Assembly (NCBI RefSeq): GCF_902459735.1
Contig: NZ_CABPRV010000001.1
Coordinates: 248,001 to 312,000, forward strand
DNA: 64,000 bases
Reading direction: 5' to 3'
Source of the DNA: Pandoraea capi
GTDB taxonomy: Bacteria > Pseudomonadota > Gammaproteobacteria > Burkholderiales > Burkholderiaceae
The position numbers and the translations under genes are program-made. This document shows, piece after piece, positions 55,880 to 64,000 of the stretch (positions are counted from its first letter, which is position 1; every line of letters begins with the position of its first letter). A model generated the notes under the pieces. The model saw only the letters and a program-made list of their open reading frames with translations, made no database searches and was not told the origin of the DNA.

Positions 55880-57186
55880 ACCTTCACTCCTTCCTGGGCG
55901 AGCGCCCATTCGACATGTTCGCGCACGAGCGCAGAGGGATGATCGCGACGCGCGAGCAACGCATCGCGCAGCGGCGTGCGAGCCTCGGCCTGCGTCGTTT
56001 CGCGTAGCGCATTGCCCAGGCCTACGGCCAGATTGCGCAGCCAGCGCTCATGGCCGATCCGGCGAATCGGGCTGCCCTCGAGCCGCGTCATGAAATCCGT
56101 TTCGCTCCATGCGAAGAGTTCGACGAGCGATGCGCTGTCGAGCCGGTTGCGCGGCGCGAAATCCGTCAACGGCGACGGTTGCGCGAACTTGCTCCACGGG
56201 CAGTAGAGCTGGCAATCGTCGCAACCATAGATGCGGTTGCCCATCTTCGCGCGCAGCGCTTCGGGAATCGCGCCTTTGTGTTCGATGGTCAGATACGACA
56301 CGCACAGCCGCGCGTCGACACGAAACGGCTCGGTGATTGCGCCGGTCGGGCAGACGTCGAGGCAGCGGCGGCACTGGCCGCAGTGCTCGCCCCGGTCCAT
56401 GATCGGGCTGCCTTGCACGTTGCGCTGATCGTCACCGGGCGTGCCTGACGGCGCGATGCTGCCCAGACGCGCCGCACTTTCGCTGTCCGTCGGCAGCGGC
56501 ACGTCGACGAAAATCTCGCCGAGGAAAAAGAGCGACCCCGCCTCACGCGAGAGCAACAGCGTGTGCTTGCCTCGCCAGCCGAGCCCTGCCTTCTGCGCGA
56601 GTTCGACTTCGAGCACCGGCGCCGAATCGGTGAATACGCGATAGCCGAACGGGCCAATGGCCTGCGTGATGCGATCGGACAGTTGCTGCAAGCGGTTGCG
56701 CATGACCTTGTGATAGTCGCGTCCGCGCGCGTAGACCGATACCACGGCCTCGGACGGCATGGCCGAGCGTGCCATTTCGCGCTCGCGCCAACGCGCCGGA
56801 TCGACATCGCTGGGGAGATAGTTCATGCGCGCGCTGATCACCCGCACCGTGCCGGGCACCAGTTCGGCGGGCCGTGCGCGCTTCATGCCGTGGGCCGCCA
56901 TGTAGTCCATGTCGCCGTGACAGCCGTCGTCGAGCCACTTCTGCAAGCCCGCTTCGGCATGCGAGAGATCCGTATCCGTGATGCCGACGTCGCCAAAACC
57001 GAGTTCGCTGGCCCACGCGCGGATCTGCACCGCGAGCGCCGCCAGTCCCGCCGGATCGAGGCCGGAAGACGTCACGCCGGACGCATTGTCGCGCGAGGAC
57101 GACACTTCCGAAGCGTTCGGAGGCGTCGATGGCTCGACTTGTGCGGCGGTAGCGGGGAAAATCACGGAAGCTTTCATCGACTCCAT
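55876..57186 (-). CDS. queG: Epoxyqueuosine reductase
   Basis: 436 aa. Reduces epoxyqueuosine to queuosine in tRNA, using cobalamin and two 4Fe-4S clusters: CGQCRRCLDVCPTGAI and CDDCQLYCPW. The family core starts near residue 48 (LAVQIRAWASELGFGDVGIT), so there is an N-terminal extension of about 45 Ser/Asn-rich residues; the true start may lie inside it. The start codon is only 8 bp from the tsaE start on the other strand. Confidence 0.94.
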   Translation of the reverse strand: MESMKASVIFPATAAQVEPSTPPNASEVSSSRDNASGVTSSGLDPAGLAALAVQIRAWASELGFGDVGITDTDLSHAEAGLQKWLDDGCHGDMDYMAAHGMKRARPAELVPGTVRVISARMNYLPSDVDPARWREREMARSAMPSEAVVSVYARGRDYHKVMRNRLQQLSDRITQAIGPFGYRVFTDSAPVLEVELAQKAGLGWRGKHTLLLSREAGSLFFLGEIFVDVPLPTDSESAARLGSIAPSGTPGDDQRNVQGSPIMDRGEHCGQCRRCLDVCPTGAITEPFRVDARLCVSYLTIEHKGAIPEALRAKMGNRIYGCDDCQLYCPWSKFAQPSPLTDFAPRNRLDSASLVELFAWSETDFMTRLEGSPIRRIGHERWLRNLAVGLGNALRETTQAEARTPLRDALLARRDHPSALVREHVEWALAQEGVKV

Positions 57187-57194
57187 TTTACGCA

Positions 57195-57728
57195 ATGCCC
57201 GTCACGCACGATCCATCGGCGCCGCCCCTGTTGGGCGAACGCATCTTCGCGCTACCTGACGAAGCCGCCACCGAGGCCTTCGCTGCGGCGTTCGCACGCG
57301 TCATCGTCGAGCGCATGGCACATACCGACGCCGCACACGCGGGGCTGCACGTGCAGCTCTCGGGCGACCTCGGCGCGGGCAAAACCACCTTCGTGCGGGC
57401 GTTGTTGCGCGCGCTGGGCCACACGGGACGCGTCAAAAGCCCTACCTACGCGCTGTGTGAACCATACAACATCGACACACCACAAGGCGTGTTGCCGGTC
57501 TATCATTTCGATCTGTACCGCTTTGCCGATCCGGCCGAATGGCACGACACGGGCTTTCGCGAGCATTTTGCGGGCGACGCCCTCTGCCTGGTCGAGTGGC
57601 CGGAAAAAGCCGAAGGGCTGCTGGGCCCCCCCGATTTACGCCTTTGGCTGGAACCTGTCGGCGATAGCCGCCGTCTCACGACGAGTGCCTACACGCCGGC
57701 CGGTCTTGCTTGCCTGAACTCATGCTGA
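57195..57728 (+). CDS. tsaE: tRNA threonylcarbamoyladenosine biosynthesis ATPase TsaE
   Basis: 177 aa. Walker A SGDLGAGKTTFVRALLRALG, then VKSPTYALCEPY and HFDLYRFADPAEW; works with TsaB and TsaD on t6A37 of ANN-decoding tRNAs. A C-terminal extension of about 25 residues is slightly long. The last bases overlap the amiC start by 7 bp. Divergent from queG with starts almost touching, so its promoter must lie within queG 5' coding sequence unless queG starts further in. Confidence 0.93.
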   Translation: MPVTHDPSAPPLLGERIFALPDEAATEAFAAAFARVIVERMAHTDAAHAGLHVQLSGDLGAGKTTFVRALLRALGHTGRVKSPTYALCEPYNIDTPQGVLPVYHFDLYRFADPAEWHDTGFREHFAGDALCLVEWPEKAEGLLGPPDLRLWLEPVGDSRRLTTSAYTPAGLACLNSC

Positions 57729-59197
57729 TCAAACGCTTCGCCCGTACCGACGACGCCTCATCGCTCAACGCCGGCCGCCGCCGCGCCTTGCGCGCCGGCG
57801 CATCGACACTGATCCTCGCCCTCACAGGCCCGCGTCTCGCCTTTGCCAACGCCATCGTCGCGGTGCGTGTCTGGCCGGCCAGGGACTACACACGCGTTAC
57901 GCTCGAGACCGACAACCCGGTCAAATTCCAGCAGCAACTGATGGAAAGTCCGAACCGCTTCGTCATCGATCTCGACGAAGTGGATCTGAATCCTGCGCTG
58001 CGCGATCTCGTTGCCAAGATCCAGCCGAACGATCCGCAGATCGCTCAGGTGCGCGTGGGGCAGTTCAAGCCCGGTGTCGTGCGCATGGTGTTCGACCTGA
58101 AGGCGGGCGTGAAGCCGCAGTCGTTCACGTTGCCGCCGGTCGCGGGCTACAAGTACCGCACGGTGTTCGATCTGTACCCGGCCGTCGAGCCCGATCCACT
58201 CATGGAGCTGCTCGCACAAACGGCGAACAAGGCACAGGCCCTGGCGCAGAACTCGCAACCGCCGCATACATCACAGCCTTCGTCGGGCGCCGGCACACCG
58301 AGCACCGAGGAAAGCGAAGCGTTCTTCCAGCGCTATGCGCAACGCGAACCGGGACAGCGTCCGTCGCGACCGTCACCGGCCACGCCGTCCTCACCTGCAA
58401 CACCTGATAAAACACCGCCGCTCGCCCAGCGCAAGGACGATGATGACGACACCTATGTGTCGCCCCCGCGCGGCCCGAAGACGGCGCGCCTGCTGACCAT
58501 CGCGCTCGATCCCGGCCACGGCGGGGAAGATCCGGGGGCGATCGGTGGCGCCGGCACCTACGAGAAAGTCGTGGTGTTGCAGATTGCCAAGCGCCTGCGT
58601 CAGAAGATCGAAAACGAGCCGAACATGCGCGTGATGATGACGCGCGACGCCGACTTCTTCGTCCCGCTCGGGGTGCGCGTGCAGAAGGCGCGTCGCGTGG
58701 AAGCCGACCTGTTCATGTCGATCCACGCCGACGCCTTCACCTCGCCCTCGGCAAACGGCGCATCGGTATTCGCGTTGTCCGAACGCGGCGCCACGAGTGC
58801 AACGGCACGTCTGCTGGAAAAGACGCAGAACGCATCCGACCTGATCGGTGGCGTCAACATCAAGACCAACGACCGGACGGTCGCGCACGCGCTGCTCGAC
58901 ATGTCCACCACGGCGCAGATTCGCGACAGCAAAGTGTTCGGCTCCGCGCTCCTCGCGCAGATCGGTACGGTCGCACCGCGTCTGCATAGCCGGAACGTCG
59001 AGCAGGCCTCGTTCGCCGTACTCAAGGCGCCGGACATTCCGTCGGTGCTCGTCGAGACCGCCTTCATCAGCAACCCGAACGAAGAGCGCAATCTCATCGA
59101 TCCCGCGTATCAGGACCGGCTGGCCGAGGCGCTGCTCAAGGGTATCAAGGCCTACTTCGCCAAGAATCCGCCCATCGCGAAAAACCGCACGGCCTGA
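57722..59197 (+). CDS. amiC: N-acetylmuramoyl-L-alanine amidase AmiC type
   Basis: 491 aa. A twin-arginine-like signal (GRRRALRAGASTLILAL) ends near AFANA. An AMIN domain (about 50-150) is followed by a Pro/Ser/Thr-rich linker (about 175-245) and the zinc Amidase_3 domain, with DPGHGGEDPGAIG, SIHADAF and VLVETAFISNPNEE carrying the ligands and catalytic Glu. It cuts the amide link in septal peptidoglycan for cell separation. ATG 57722 overlaps tsaE by 7 bp. Terminated at 59250-59286. Confidence 0.95.
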   Translation: MLIKRFARTDDASSLNAGRRRALRAGASTLILALTGPRLAFANAIVAVRVWPARDYTRVTLETDNPVKFQQQLMESPNRFVIDLDEVDLNPALRDLVAKIQPNDPQIAQVRVGQFKPGVVRMVFDLKAGVKPQSFTLPPVAGYKYRTVFDLYPAVEPDPLMELLAQTANKAQALAQNSQPPHTSQPSSGAGTPSTEESEAFFQRYAQREPGQRPSRPSPATPSSPATPDKTPPLAQRKDDDDDTYVSPPRGPKTARLLTIALDPGHGGEDPGAIGGAGTYEKVVVLQIAKRLRQKIENEPNMRVMMTRDADFFVPLGVRVQKARRVEADLFMSIHADAFTSPSANGASVFALSERGATSATARLLEKTQNASDLIGGVNIKTNDRTVAHALLDMSTTAQIRDSKVFGSALLAQIGTVAPRLHSRNVEQASFAVLKAPDIPSVLVETAFISNPNEERNLIDPAYQDRLAEALLKGIKAYFAKNPPIAKNRTA

Positions 59198-59249
59198 TCG
59201 CGGCGGTCCCGCCGGGCCCCATCGCCGTCACCAACGAAAGTCACCCACG

Positions 59250-59286
59250 AAAAATGGCGCGCCCGAACCCGGACGCGCCATTTTTT
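59250..59286. terminator. Bidirectional terminator between amiC and dedA
   Basis: AAAATGGCGCG and CGCGCCATTTT arms (59251-59261, 59274-59284), 12-nt loop, T-run after. It lies between convergent genes. Confidence 0.9.
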
Positions 59287-59331
59287 CGTCGGCAGACGGG
59301 GCGGCACAGGCCGCCACATCGCCTTGTTTCG

Positions 59332-60003
59332 TTACTTGCCCTGCCCTTGCGGCTCGCCACGACGACGACCGCGCGAGAAGAGCTTCCACAGCGCACCGAG
59401 CGCGATGGGCACCACAGCGGCCGAAATCCCGACCAGCACGATGACGTTCAGGTACTGCTTCACCAGCGGCAGGTTGCCGAACAGGTAGCCGCCGCCCACG
59501 AGCAGCACCACCCAGATCAGCGCGCCCAGCACGTTATAGAGCTGGAAGCGCGCCCACGGCATGGCGGACACACCGGCCACGAACGGAGCGAACGTGCGCA
59601 CGACCGGCACGAAACGCGCCATCACGATGGTCTTGCCGCCGTGGTGCTCGTAGAAGTCGTGCGTCTTGCGCAACGCGTCGCGATCGAGGAAACGCCAGTT
59701 CTTCTCGTACACGCGCGGCCCGATCTGCGAGCCGATCCAGTAGTTCAGCGTGTTGCCCGTCACCGCCGCGATAAACAGCAGTACGCCCAGCAGCCACGGA
59801 TCCATGGCGCCGGTGGCAGCAAATGCGCCGCCGATGAACAGCAGAGAATCGCCCGGAAGGAACGGGAACAGCACCAGTCCTGTTTCGACGAATACGATCA
59901 TGAACAGGAACAGATATACCCAGTTTCCATACTGATCGATAAACACCCCCAGATGTTTATCGATGTGGAGCACCATCTCCAGCAATTGCACCAAAGTATC
60001 CAA
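59332..60003 (-). CDS. DedA family membrane protein
   Basis: 223 aa with five or six membrane segments. DedA signature: FVETGLVLFPFLPGDSLLF and the RxxP-type motif ARFVPVVRTFAPFVAGVSAM. E. coli members (YqjA, YghB) are linked to proton-dependent transport and envelope homeostasis, and the wider family includes phospholipid scramblase-like and undecaprenyl-phosphate carriers. The substrate is not decided here. The C-terminus is basic (FSRGRRRGEPQG). Confidence 0.93.
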   Translation of the reverse strand: MDTLVQLLEMVLHIDKHLGVFIDQYGNWVYLFLFMIVFVETGLVLFPFLPGDSLLFIGGAFAATGAMDPWLLGVLLFIAAVTGNTLNYWIGSQIGPRVYEKNWRFLDRDALRKTHDFYEHHGGKTIVMARFVPVVRTFAPFVAGVSAMPWARFQLYNVLGALIWVVLLVGGGYLFGNLPLVKQYLNVIVLVGISAAVVPIALGALWKLFSRGRRRGEPQGQGK

Positions 60004-60341
60004 GTCGATTCCTCAAGATAAAGGACGCCGGCCCGTCCCTGCGGGCGCGCGACGAGTCGCATCATACCAGTGCGGCCGTCGTGCGTCGTTAAGTCTGCGT
60101 GACGGTAACACCCTGCGTCATGGCAGTTGCGGTGCATCCCCAATCGTCACGTTTTGCCGTTTCACCTTCAGGCACGCGCCGGTCGATGCGCTTCGCGCCC
60201 GCATTCGGCACTTTCACCGTTTTCGTCCCAATAAGATCTCATAACGGAATTAGTTGCCAATTAAAGGCGATTGCATCGAATTAAACGGGTATTGAACACC
60301 GAAACCGCGCTAAACCTATGTCTTTGAGGGCAACCTTTATA
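60004..60341. other. 338-bp divergent gap between dedA and mutL
   Basis: No gene. A moderately AT-rich segment (60225-60345) ends in TATAAT (60338-60343), which overlaps the proposed mutL start codon; if it is a -10, mutL must start further downstream. No clear -35 partner was found. Confidence 0.45.
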
Positions 60342-62459
60342 ATGGTTCCCATGTCCGCCACCCCGACCCCCGCTCCCGAAGCGCAAGACCCGGCCCTCAT
60401 GTCCGGCGATGCGCCGTCCGACGCCCCCGAGCGCCGCCCCGGCCCAATGCCGGCGGGCCTCGCGCCCGCACGCGCCATCCGTGTCCTTCCCGATCAGCTG
60501 ATCAGCCAGATCGCCGCCGGCGAGGTGGTCGAGCGTCCCGCCTCCGTGGTCAAGGAGCTGCTCGAAAACGCCCTCGACGCGGGCGCCCGGGCGCTCCAGA
60601 TCAAGCTCGAAGAAGGCGGCGTGCGTCGCATTGCGATCACCGACGACGGGGGCGGCATGTCCGCCGACCAGTTGCCGCTGGCGCTCACCCGCCACGCCAC
60701 GAGCAAGATCCGCACGCTGGACGAGCTCGAATCGGTGCTGACGCTCGGTTTCCGGGGGGAAGCGCTGGCCTCCATCGCTTCGGTGGCCCAGCTCACGCTT
60801 TCGAGCCGCCAGATCGACGCGCCGCATGCCACCGCCATCGACGGCAATACCGGCGCCCTCACCCCGGCGGCCGGCCCGGTCGGCACGACGGTCGACGTGC
60901 GCGATCTGTACTTCAACACGCCCGCGCGCCGCAAATTCCTGAAGACCGAGCAGACCGAGTTCGGTCATTGCATGGACGTCATCCGTCGCAGCGCGCTGGC
61001 GCGCCCGGATGTCGGCTTCTCCATCCTGCACAACAACCGCGCGGTCGAGCACTGGAATGCCTCCGACGCCGCAACGCGGGTCTCGCGCGTGCTGGGCAAC
61101 GACTTTGCCGACGCCCATCTGGCGCTCGACGAAGGCGCGGCCGAATTGCGCCTGTCGGGCTTCGTCGGCCTGCCGACGGCCAGTCGCGGCCGTGCCGACC
61201 AGCAATTCTTCTTCGTGAACGGCCGTTTCGTGCGCGACAAGTTGCTCACGCACGCCGTGCGCGCCGCCTATGAAGACGTGCTCCACGGCGACCGCTATCC
61301 GGCGTACGTGCTGTATTTCGAGCTGCCGCCGCAGTTGGTCGACGTGAACGTGCACCCGTCGAAGATCGAAGTCCGCTTCCGCGATGCCCGCAGCGTTCAC
61401 CAGTTCGTGTTCCATGCCGTGCAGCGTGCCCTCGCACGTGCCGCAGGCAGCGGCGGTGCGACACACGCCGCCCATCTGACGGAGGGCGGCGGCCTCGCGG
61501 CCGGGCCGGGGGCTGCGGGTGGGGCGCCCGGCGGCCTGGGTGGCTTCGGTGGATCAGGCGGCGGGTTTTCCGGCGCACGCCCGTCCGGCGGCTTCGGCAC
61601 ACCGGGCGGCAGTAGCTGGAACGCGCGCGCGCAGCAGGGCGCATTGCCCGTGGCGCAGCCGCTATCGGTCTACGACAACCTGTTCGGACGCACGGCGCCG
61701 CCAGCCGCGCGCCCCTACGGCCAGCCGGGCGTGACGGATGCGCCCTCGCCCGCCTACGGCAACACGGGCGCCGCACAGGACGGCGCGACGTTCGCCAGCG
61801 GCCTCGCCGAGGTCTTCGGTGCGAATGGTGCCGGTGGCGCCAGCAGCGTCAATGCCGTCGACGCCATGCAACTGGAACAACCGCTGGGCTTCGCCCTCGG
61901 CCAGTTGCACGGCATCTACATCCTCGCGCAGAACGCCTATGGCCTCGTGCTCGTCGACATGCACGCCGCGCACGAACGCATTCTCTACGAGCGCTTCAAG
62001 CAGGCCCTCGTGGAGCGCAGCGTCCCCGTCCAGCCGTTGCTCATCCCAGTGACGTTCTTCGCCGATCCGGTGGAAATCGGCACGACGGAGGAACATCAGG
62101 AGACGCTCACGGCGCTCGGCTTCGATCTCGCCGCCATGTCCCCGACTACGCTCGCCGTGCGCGCCATTCCGGCGTTGCTCGACGGCGCCGACGCCCAGGC
62201 ACTCGCCCGCGCCGTGCTCGCCGACCTGCGTCAGTACGGCGGCTCGCGCGTGCTCACCGAACGTCAGCACGAGTTGCTCGGCACGCTCGCCTGCCATACG
62301 GCGGTGCGCGCGAACCGGCGTCTCACGCACGAAGAGATGAACGCGCTGCTGCGTCAGATGGAAGCGACGGAGCGCGCCGATCAGTGCAATCACGGACGTC
62401 CGACCTGGTACCAGCTCACGCTCGGCGACCTCGACAAATTGTTCATGCGCGGACGTTGA
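60342..62459 (+). CDS. mutL: DNA mismatch repair protein MutL
   Basis: 705 aa from ATG 60342 (GAGGG eleven bases upstream); starts at 60351 or 60447 are also possible, since the conserved [21 protein letters not shown] begins only near residue 45. GHKL ATPase motifs: [27 protein letters not shown] Gly/Ala/Pro-rich linker spans about residues 380-430. The C-terminal domain has [12 protein letters not shown] (539-550), equal to the endonuclease motif DQHA(X)2E(X)4E except Gln to Met, and CNHGRPT. It may thus be a nicking MutL, as in bacteria lacking MutH. Confidence 0.96.
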   Translation: MVPMSATPTPAPEAQDPALMSGDAPSDAPERRPGPMPAGLAPARAIRVLPDQLISQIAAGEVVERPASVVKELLENALDAGARALQIKLEEGGVRRIAITDDGGGMSADQLPLALTRHATSKIRTLDELESVLTLGFRGEALASIASVAQLTLSSRQIDAPHATAIDGNTGALTPAAGPVGTTVDVRDLYFNTPARRKFLKTEQTEFGHCMDVIRRSALARPDVGFSILHNNRAVEHWNASDAATRVSRVLGNDFADAHLALDEGAAELRLSGFVGLPTASRGRADQQFFFVNGRFVRDKLLTHAVRAAYEDVLHGDRYPAYVLYFELPPQLVDVNVHPSKIEVRFRDARSVHQFVFHAVQRALARAAGSGGATHAAHLTEGGGLAAGPGAAGGAPGGLGGFGGSGGGFSGARPSGGFGTPGGSSWNARAQQGALPVAQPLSVYDNLFGRTAPPAARPYGQPGVTDAPSPAYGNTGAAQDGATFASGLAEVFGANGAGGASSVNAVDAMQLEQPLGFALGQLHGIYILAQNAYGLVLVDMHAAHERILYERFKQALVERSVPVQPLLIPVTFFADPVEIGTTEEHQETLTALGFDLAAMSPTTLAVRAIPALLDGADAQALARAVLADLRQYGGSRVLTERQHELLGTLACHTAVRANRRLTHEEMNALLRQMEATERADQCNHGRPTWYQLTLGDLDKLFMRGR

Positions 62460-62466
62460 GCGGTTC

Positions 62467-63414
62467 ATGAAGGCTAATTCCCCGATCGTCTGTCTGCTGG
62501 GCCCGACGGCTTCCGGCAAGACCGCCGCCGCCCTCGCGCTGGCGCAGGACACCCCCATCGAGATCATCAGCGTCGACTCCGCGCTCGTCTATCGCGAGAT
62601 GGATATCGGCACCGCGAAACCCAGCGCCGCCGAGCTGGCAGCCGTGCCGCATCATCTGATCGACATCATCGATCCGCGCGACGCCTACTCAGCCGCACAG
62701 TTTCGCGAAGACACGCTGCGGCTCGTCGACGACATCGCCGCACGCGGACGTCGCCCGTTGCTCGTCGGCGGCACGATGCTCTACTACAAGGCGCTCACGC
62801 AAGGCCTCTCGCCGCTGCCGTCGGCCGATGCCGAGGTGCGTGCCCGGCTCGACGAAGACGCCGCGCGCGACAGCTGGCCCGCGATGCATGCACGACTGGC
62901 GAGTGTCGATCCGGTGACGGCCGCGCGCCTCGCACCGAACGATTCGCAGCGCATTCAACGTGCGCTGGAAATCTACGAATTGTCCGGCAAGCCGATGTCC
63001 CAATGGCTCGCCGAACAGGCGCAGACGCCACTGACGTCGTCACCGCACGCGTTCGTGCCCGTCGCCCTCGAACCGTCCGACCGTTCGGTGCTGCACGCGC
63101 GCATTGCCGAGCGGTTTCGCCTGATGCTCGCCGCCGGTTTCATCGACGAAGTCGAGCGCCTGCGCGCACGCGGCGATCTCGATCCCGGCATGCCGTCGAT
63201 GCGCTGCGTGGGCTACCGTCAGGTGTGGGAATACCTCGACGGCGAAACCGGCTACGACACGATGCGCGACAAAGGCATCTTCGCCACGCGCCAGTTATGC
63301 AAACGTCAACTCACCTGGTTGCGCTCCATGCCCGAGCGTCACATCGTCGACTGCACGGCCGCCGACGCGCCACAGCGCGCGCTCGCCACCGTCCGCGCAC
63401 TCTGGCAAGACTGA
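62467..63414 (+). CDS. miaA: tRNA dimethylallyltransferase
   Basis: 315 aa. P-loop [15 protein letters not shown], then [34 protein letters not shown], and the C-terminal [15 protein letters not shown]; prenylates A37 of UNN-decoding tRNAs. It follows mutL by 7 bp, the conserved mutL-miaA pair. No terminator seen in the 326-bp gap after it. Confidence 0.97.
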   Translation: MKANSPIVCLLGPTASGKTAAALALAQDTPIEIISVDSALVYREMDIGTAKPSAAELAAVPHHLIDIIDPRDAYSAAQFREDTLRLVDDIAARGRRPLLVGGTMLYYKALTQGLSPLPSADAEVRARLDEDAARDSWPAMHARLASVDPVTAARLAPNDSQRIQRALEIYELSGKPMSQWLAEQAQTPLTSSPHAFVPVALEPSDRSVLHARIAERFRLMLAAGFIDEVERLRARGDLDPGMPSMRCVGYRQVWEYLDGETGYDTMRDKGIFATRQLCKRQLTWLRSMPERHIVDCTAADAPQRALATVRALWQD

Positions 63415-63740
63415 TCGTCGGCAAGATCACCTGATGTCGCACGCTTCACCGCCCCGGCGGTGAAGCCTCCTGCCCCGCTCCTTCCCGCCTGCTTCCGCCT
63501 CTTTCCCGTTCCTTTCCCGCCCGCCTCCGAGCGCCGCAACACGCCAGTCTCCATCACGGCTGCCCGGCCCGTCGCACGCGTCGAAATCTCATCGCCAGCC
63601 CGCGCCGATGCGCGTGCGCGCATCCGTTGAAACCCTGACAGCTTTCCAGTTTGCATGCCGATTTTGATATGCTAATTTGCATATCAACGTTTCGATCAAT
63701 GCAAAATTGCATCGAATCCACGATACCGGGAAGGGTGCCG
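63415..63740. other. Gap before the ABC permease gene, with clustered inverted repeats
   Basis: The left part (63440-63600) is C/T-rich on the plus strand without structure. The right part is AT-rich and carries TTGATATGC/GCATATCAA (63664-63687) and ATGCAAAATTGCAT (63699-63712), plus a further TTTGCATG near 63651. These look like a promoter-operator region for the permease operon. Confidence 0.55.
63664..63712. promoter_or_regulatory. Two adjacent inverted repeats sharing the half-site TTGCAT
   Basis: TTGATATGC-6 bp-GCATATCAA (9-bp arms) and ATGCAA-AA-TTGCAT (6-bp arms), 11 bp apart, 28 bp before the ATG at 63741. Placement suggests a repressor site for the downstream transport genes. Confidence 0.55.
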
Positions 63741-64000
63741 ATGATGCAGACTTCGATGGAGCCGAGTGGGGTGGCGAGCGATGTGCCGAGGTTGCCGACA
63801 GGCGGCCCCCGGCGCGTGCCGCTTGCGAAATGGGCGATGCGTGCAGGCATCGCGCTGATCTATCTGTTCATGCTCAGCCCGCTGATCTTCGTCGTCTGGC
63901 TGAGCTTCTTCAAAGACGCGATCATCACCTTCCCGCCGAGCGGCTACACGCTGTCCTGGTACGTCAACGCATGGCGCAATGCTGCGTTCGCCAACGGCTT
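63741..64000 (+). CDS. ABC transporter permease, spermidine/putrescine PotC-like (partial)
   Basis: First 86 codons only; the gene runs off the right edge. After about 30 mostly polar residues comes a first membrane span (GIALIYLFMLSPLIFVVWLS) and then SFFKDAIITFPPSGYTLSWY, a pattern typical of the second permease subunit of the polyamine/Fe3+-type (PotB/PotC-like) importers. The substrate cannot be judged. Its promoter region carries inverted repeats. Confidence 0.8.
   Translation, partial: MMQTSMEPSGVASDVPRLPTGGPRRVPLAKWAMRAGIALIYLFMLSPLIFVVWLSFFKDAIITFPPSGYTLSWYVNAWRNAAFANG

Overview
The window is GC-rich chromosomal DNA of a beta-proteobacterium in the Burkholderiaceae. The gene neighbourhoods (ribF-ileS-lspA-coaBC, clpS-clpA, exbB-exbD-lpxK-kdsB-adk, mutL-miaA) and the proteins themselves suggest Burkholderia, Pandoraea or a close relative; Pandoraea is my best guess, but the sequence alone cannot settle the genus. 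I see no rRNA, tRNA, CRISPR array, insertion sequence or complete prophage.

Layout. 1-10.6 kb: housekeeping genes for rRNA methylation (5' part only), purine, FAD and CoA synthesis, isoleucyl-tRNA synthetase, lipoprotein signal peptidase, an MFS transporter, a luciferase-like oxidoreductase and dUTPase. 10.6-14 kb: clpS-clpA and a cold-shock gene with a long leader. 14-23.5 kb: an accessory block. It holds a complete three-component ring hydroxylase arranged like the nagAaGHAb salicylate 5-hydroxylase genes, with a divergent NahR/NagR-type regulator, then an orphan glycosyltransferase, an SDR/LysR divergent pair, a secreted protein of unknown function and two tiny membrane proteins. 23.6-30.1 kb: icd, rluE, two small Ala/Lys-rich exported peptides, a DUF192 protein, an HD-GYP protein, sodB and xseA. 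30.1-34.7 kb: a gap with several DnaA-box-like sequences, then the coupled run exbB-exbD-lpxK-ycaR-kdsB, and adk. 34.8-46 kb: an SDR, a DUF962 protein, sirB1-like, murJ, rpsT, DUF3579, argF, ppnP, a patatin, murB, yajQ and plsY.

46.2-52.6 kb: a second accessory block, a class 5 (CFA/I, CS1, cable-pilus type) fimbrial operon in the order chaperone, pilin, usher, tip protein. At its end lies a convergent RcsB-like regulator whose receiver has lost the phospho-accepting aspartate. A 30-bp near-perfect palindrome lies about 100 bp upstream of the chaperone gene. 52.7-64 kb: housekeeping again (ybaK, an acyl-CoA ligase-like enzyme, xerD, queG, tsaE, amiC, dedA, mutL, miaA), ending in the start of an ABC permease gene behind a group of inverted repeats.

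The items most worth following up are the degenerate RcsB-like regulator with the fimbrial operon and its palindrome, the ring-hydroxylase block, a GTCTTATATAAGAC-type palindrome found both upstream of icd and between DUF3579 and argF, the DnaA-box group between xseA and exbB, a terminator-like hairpin inside the cold-shock leader, and the two small membrane-protein genes before icd.
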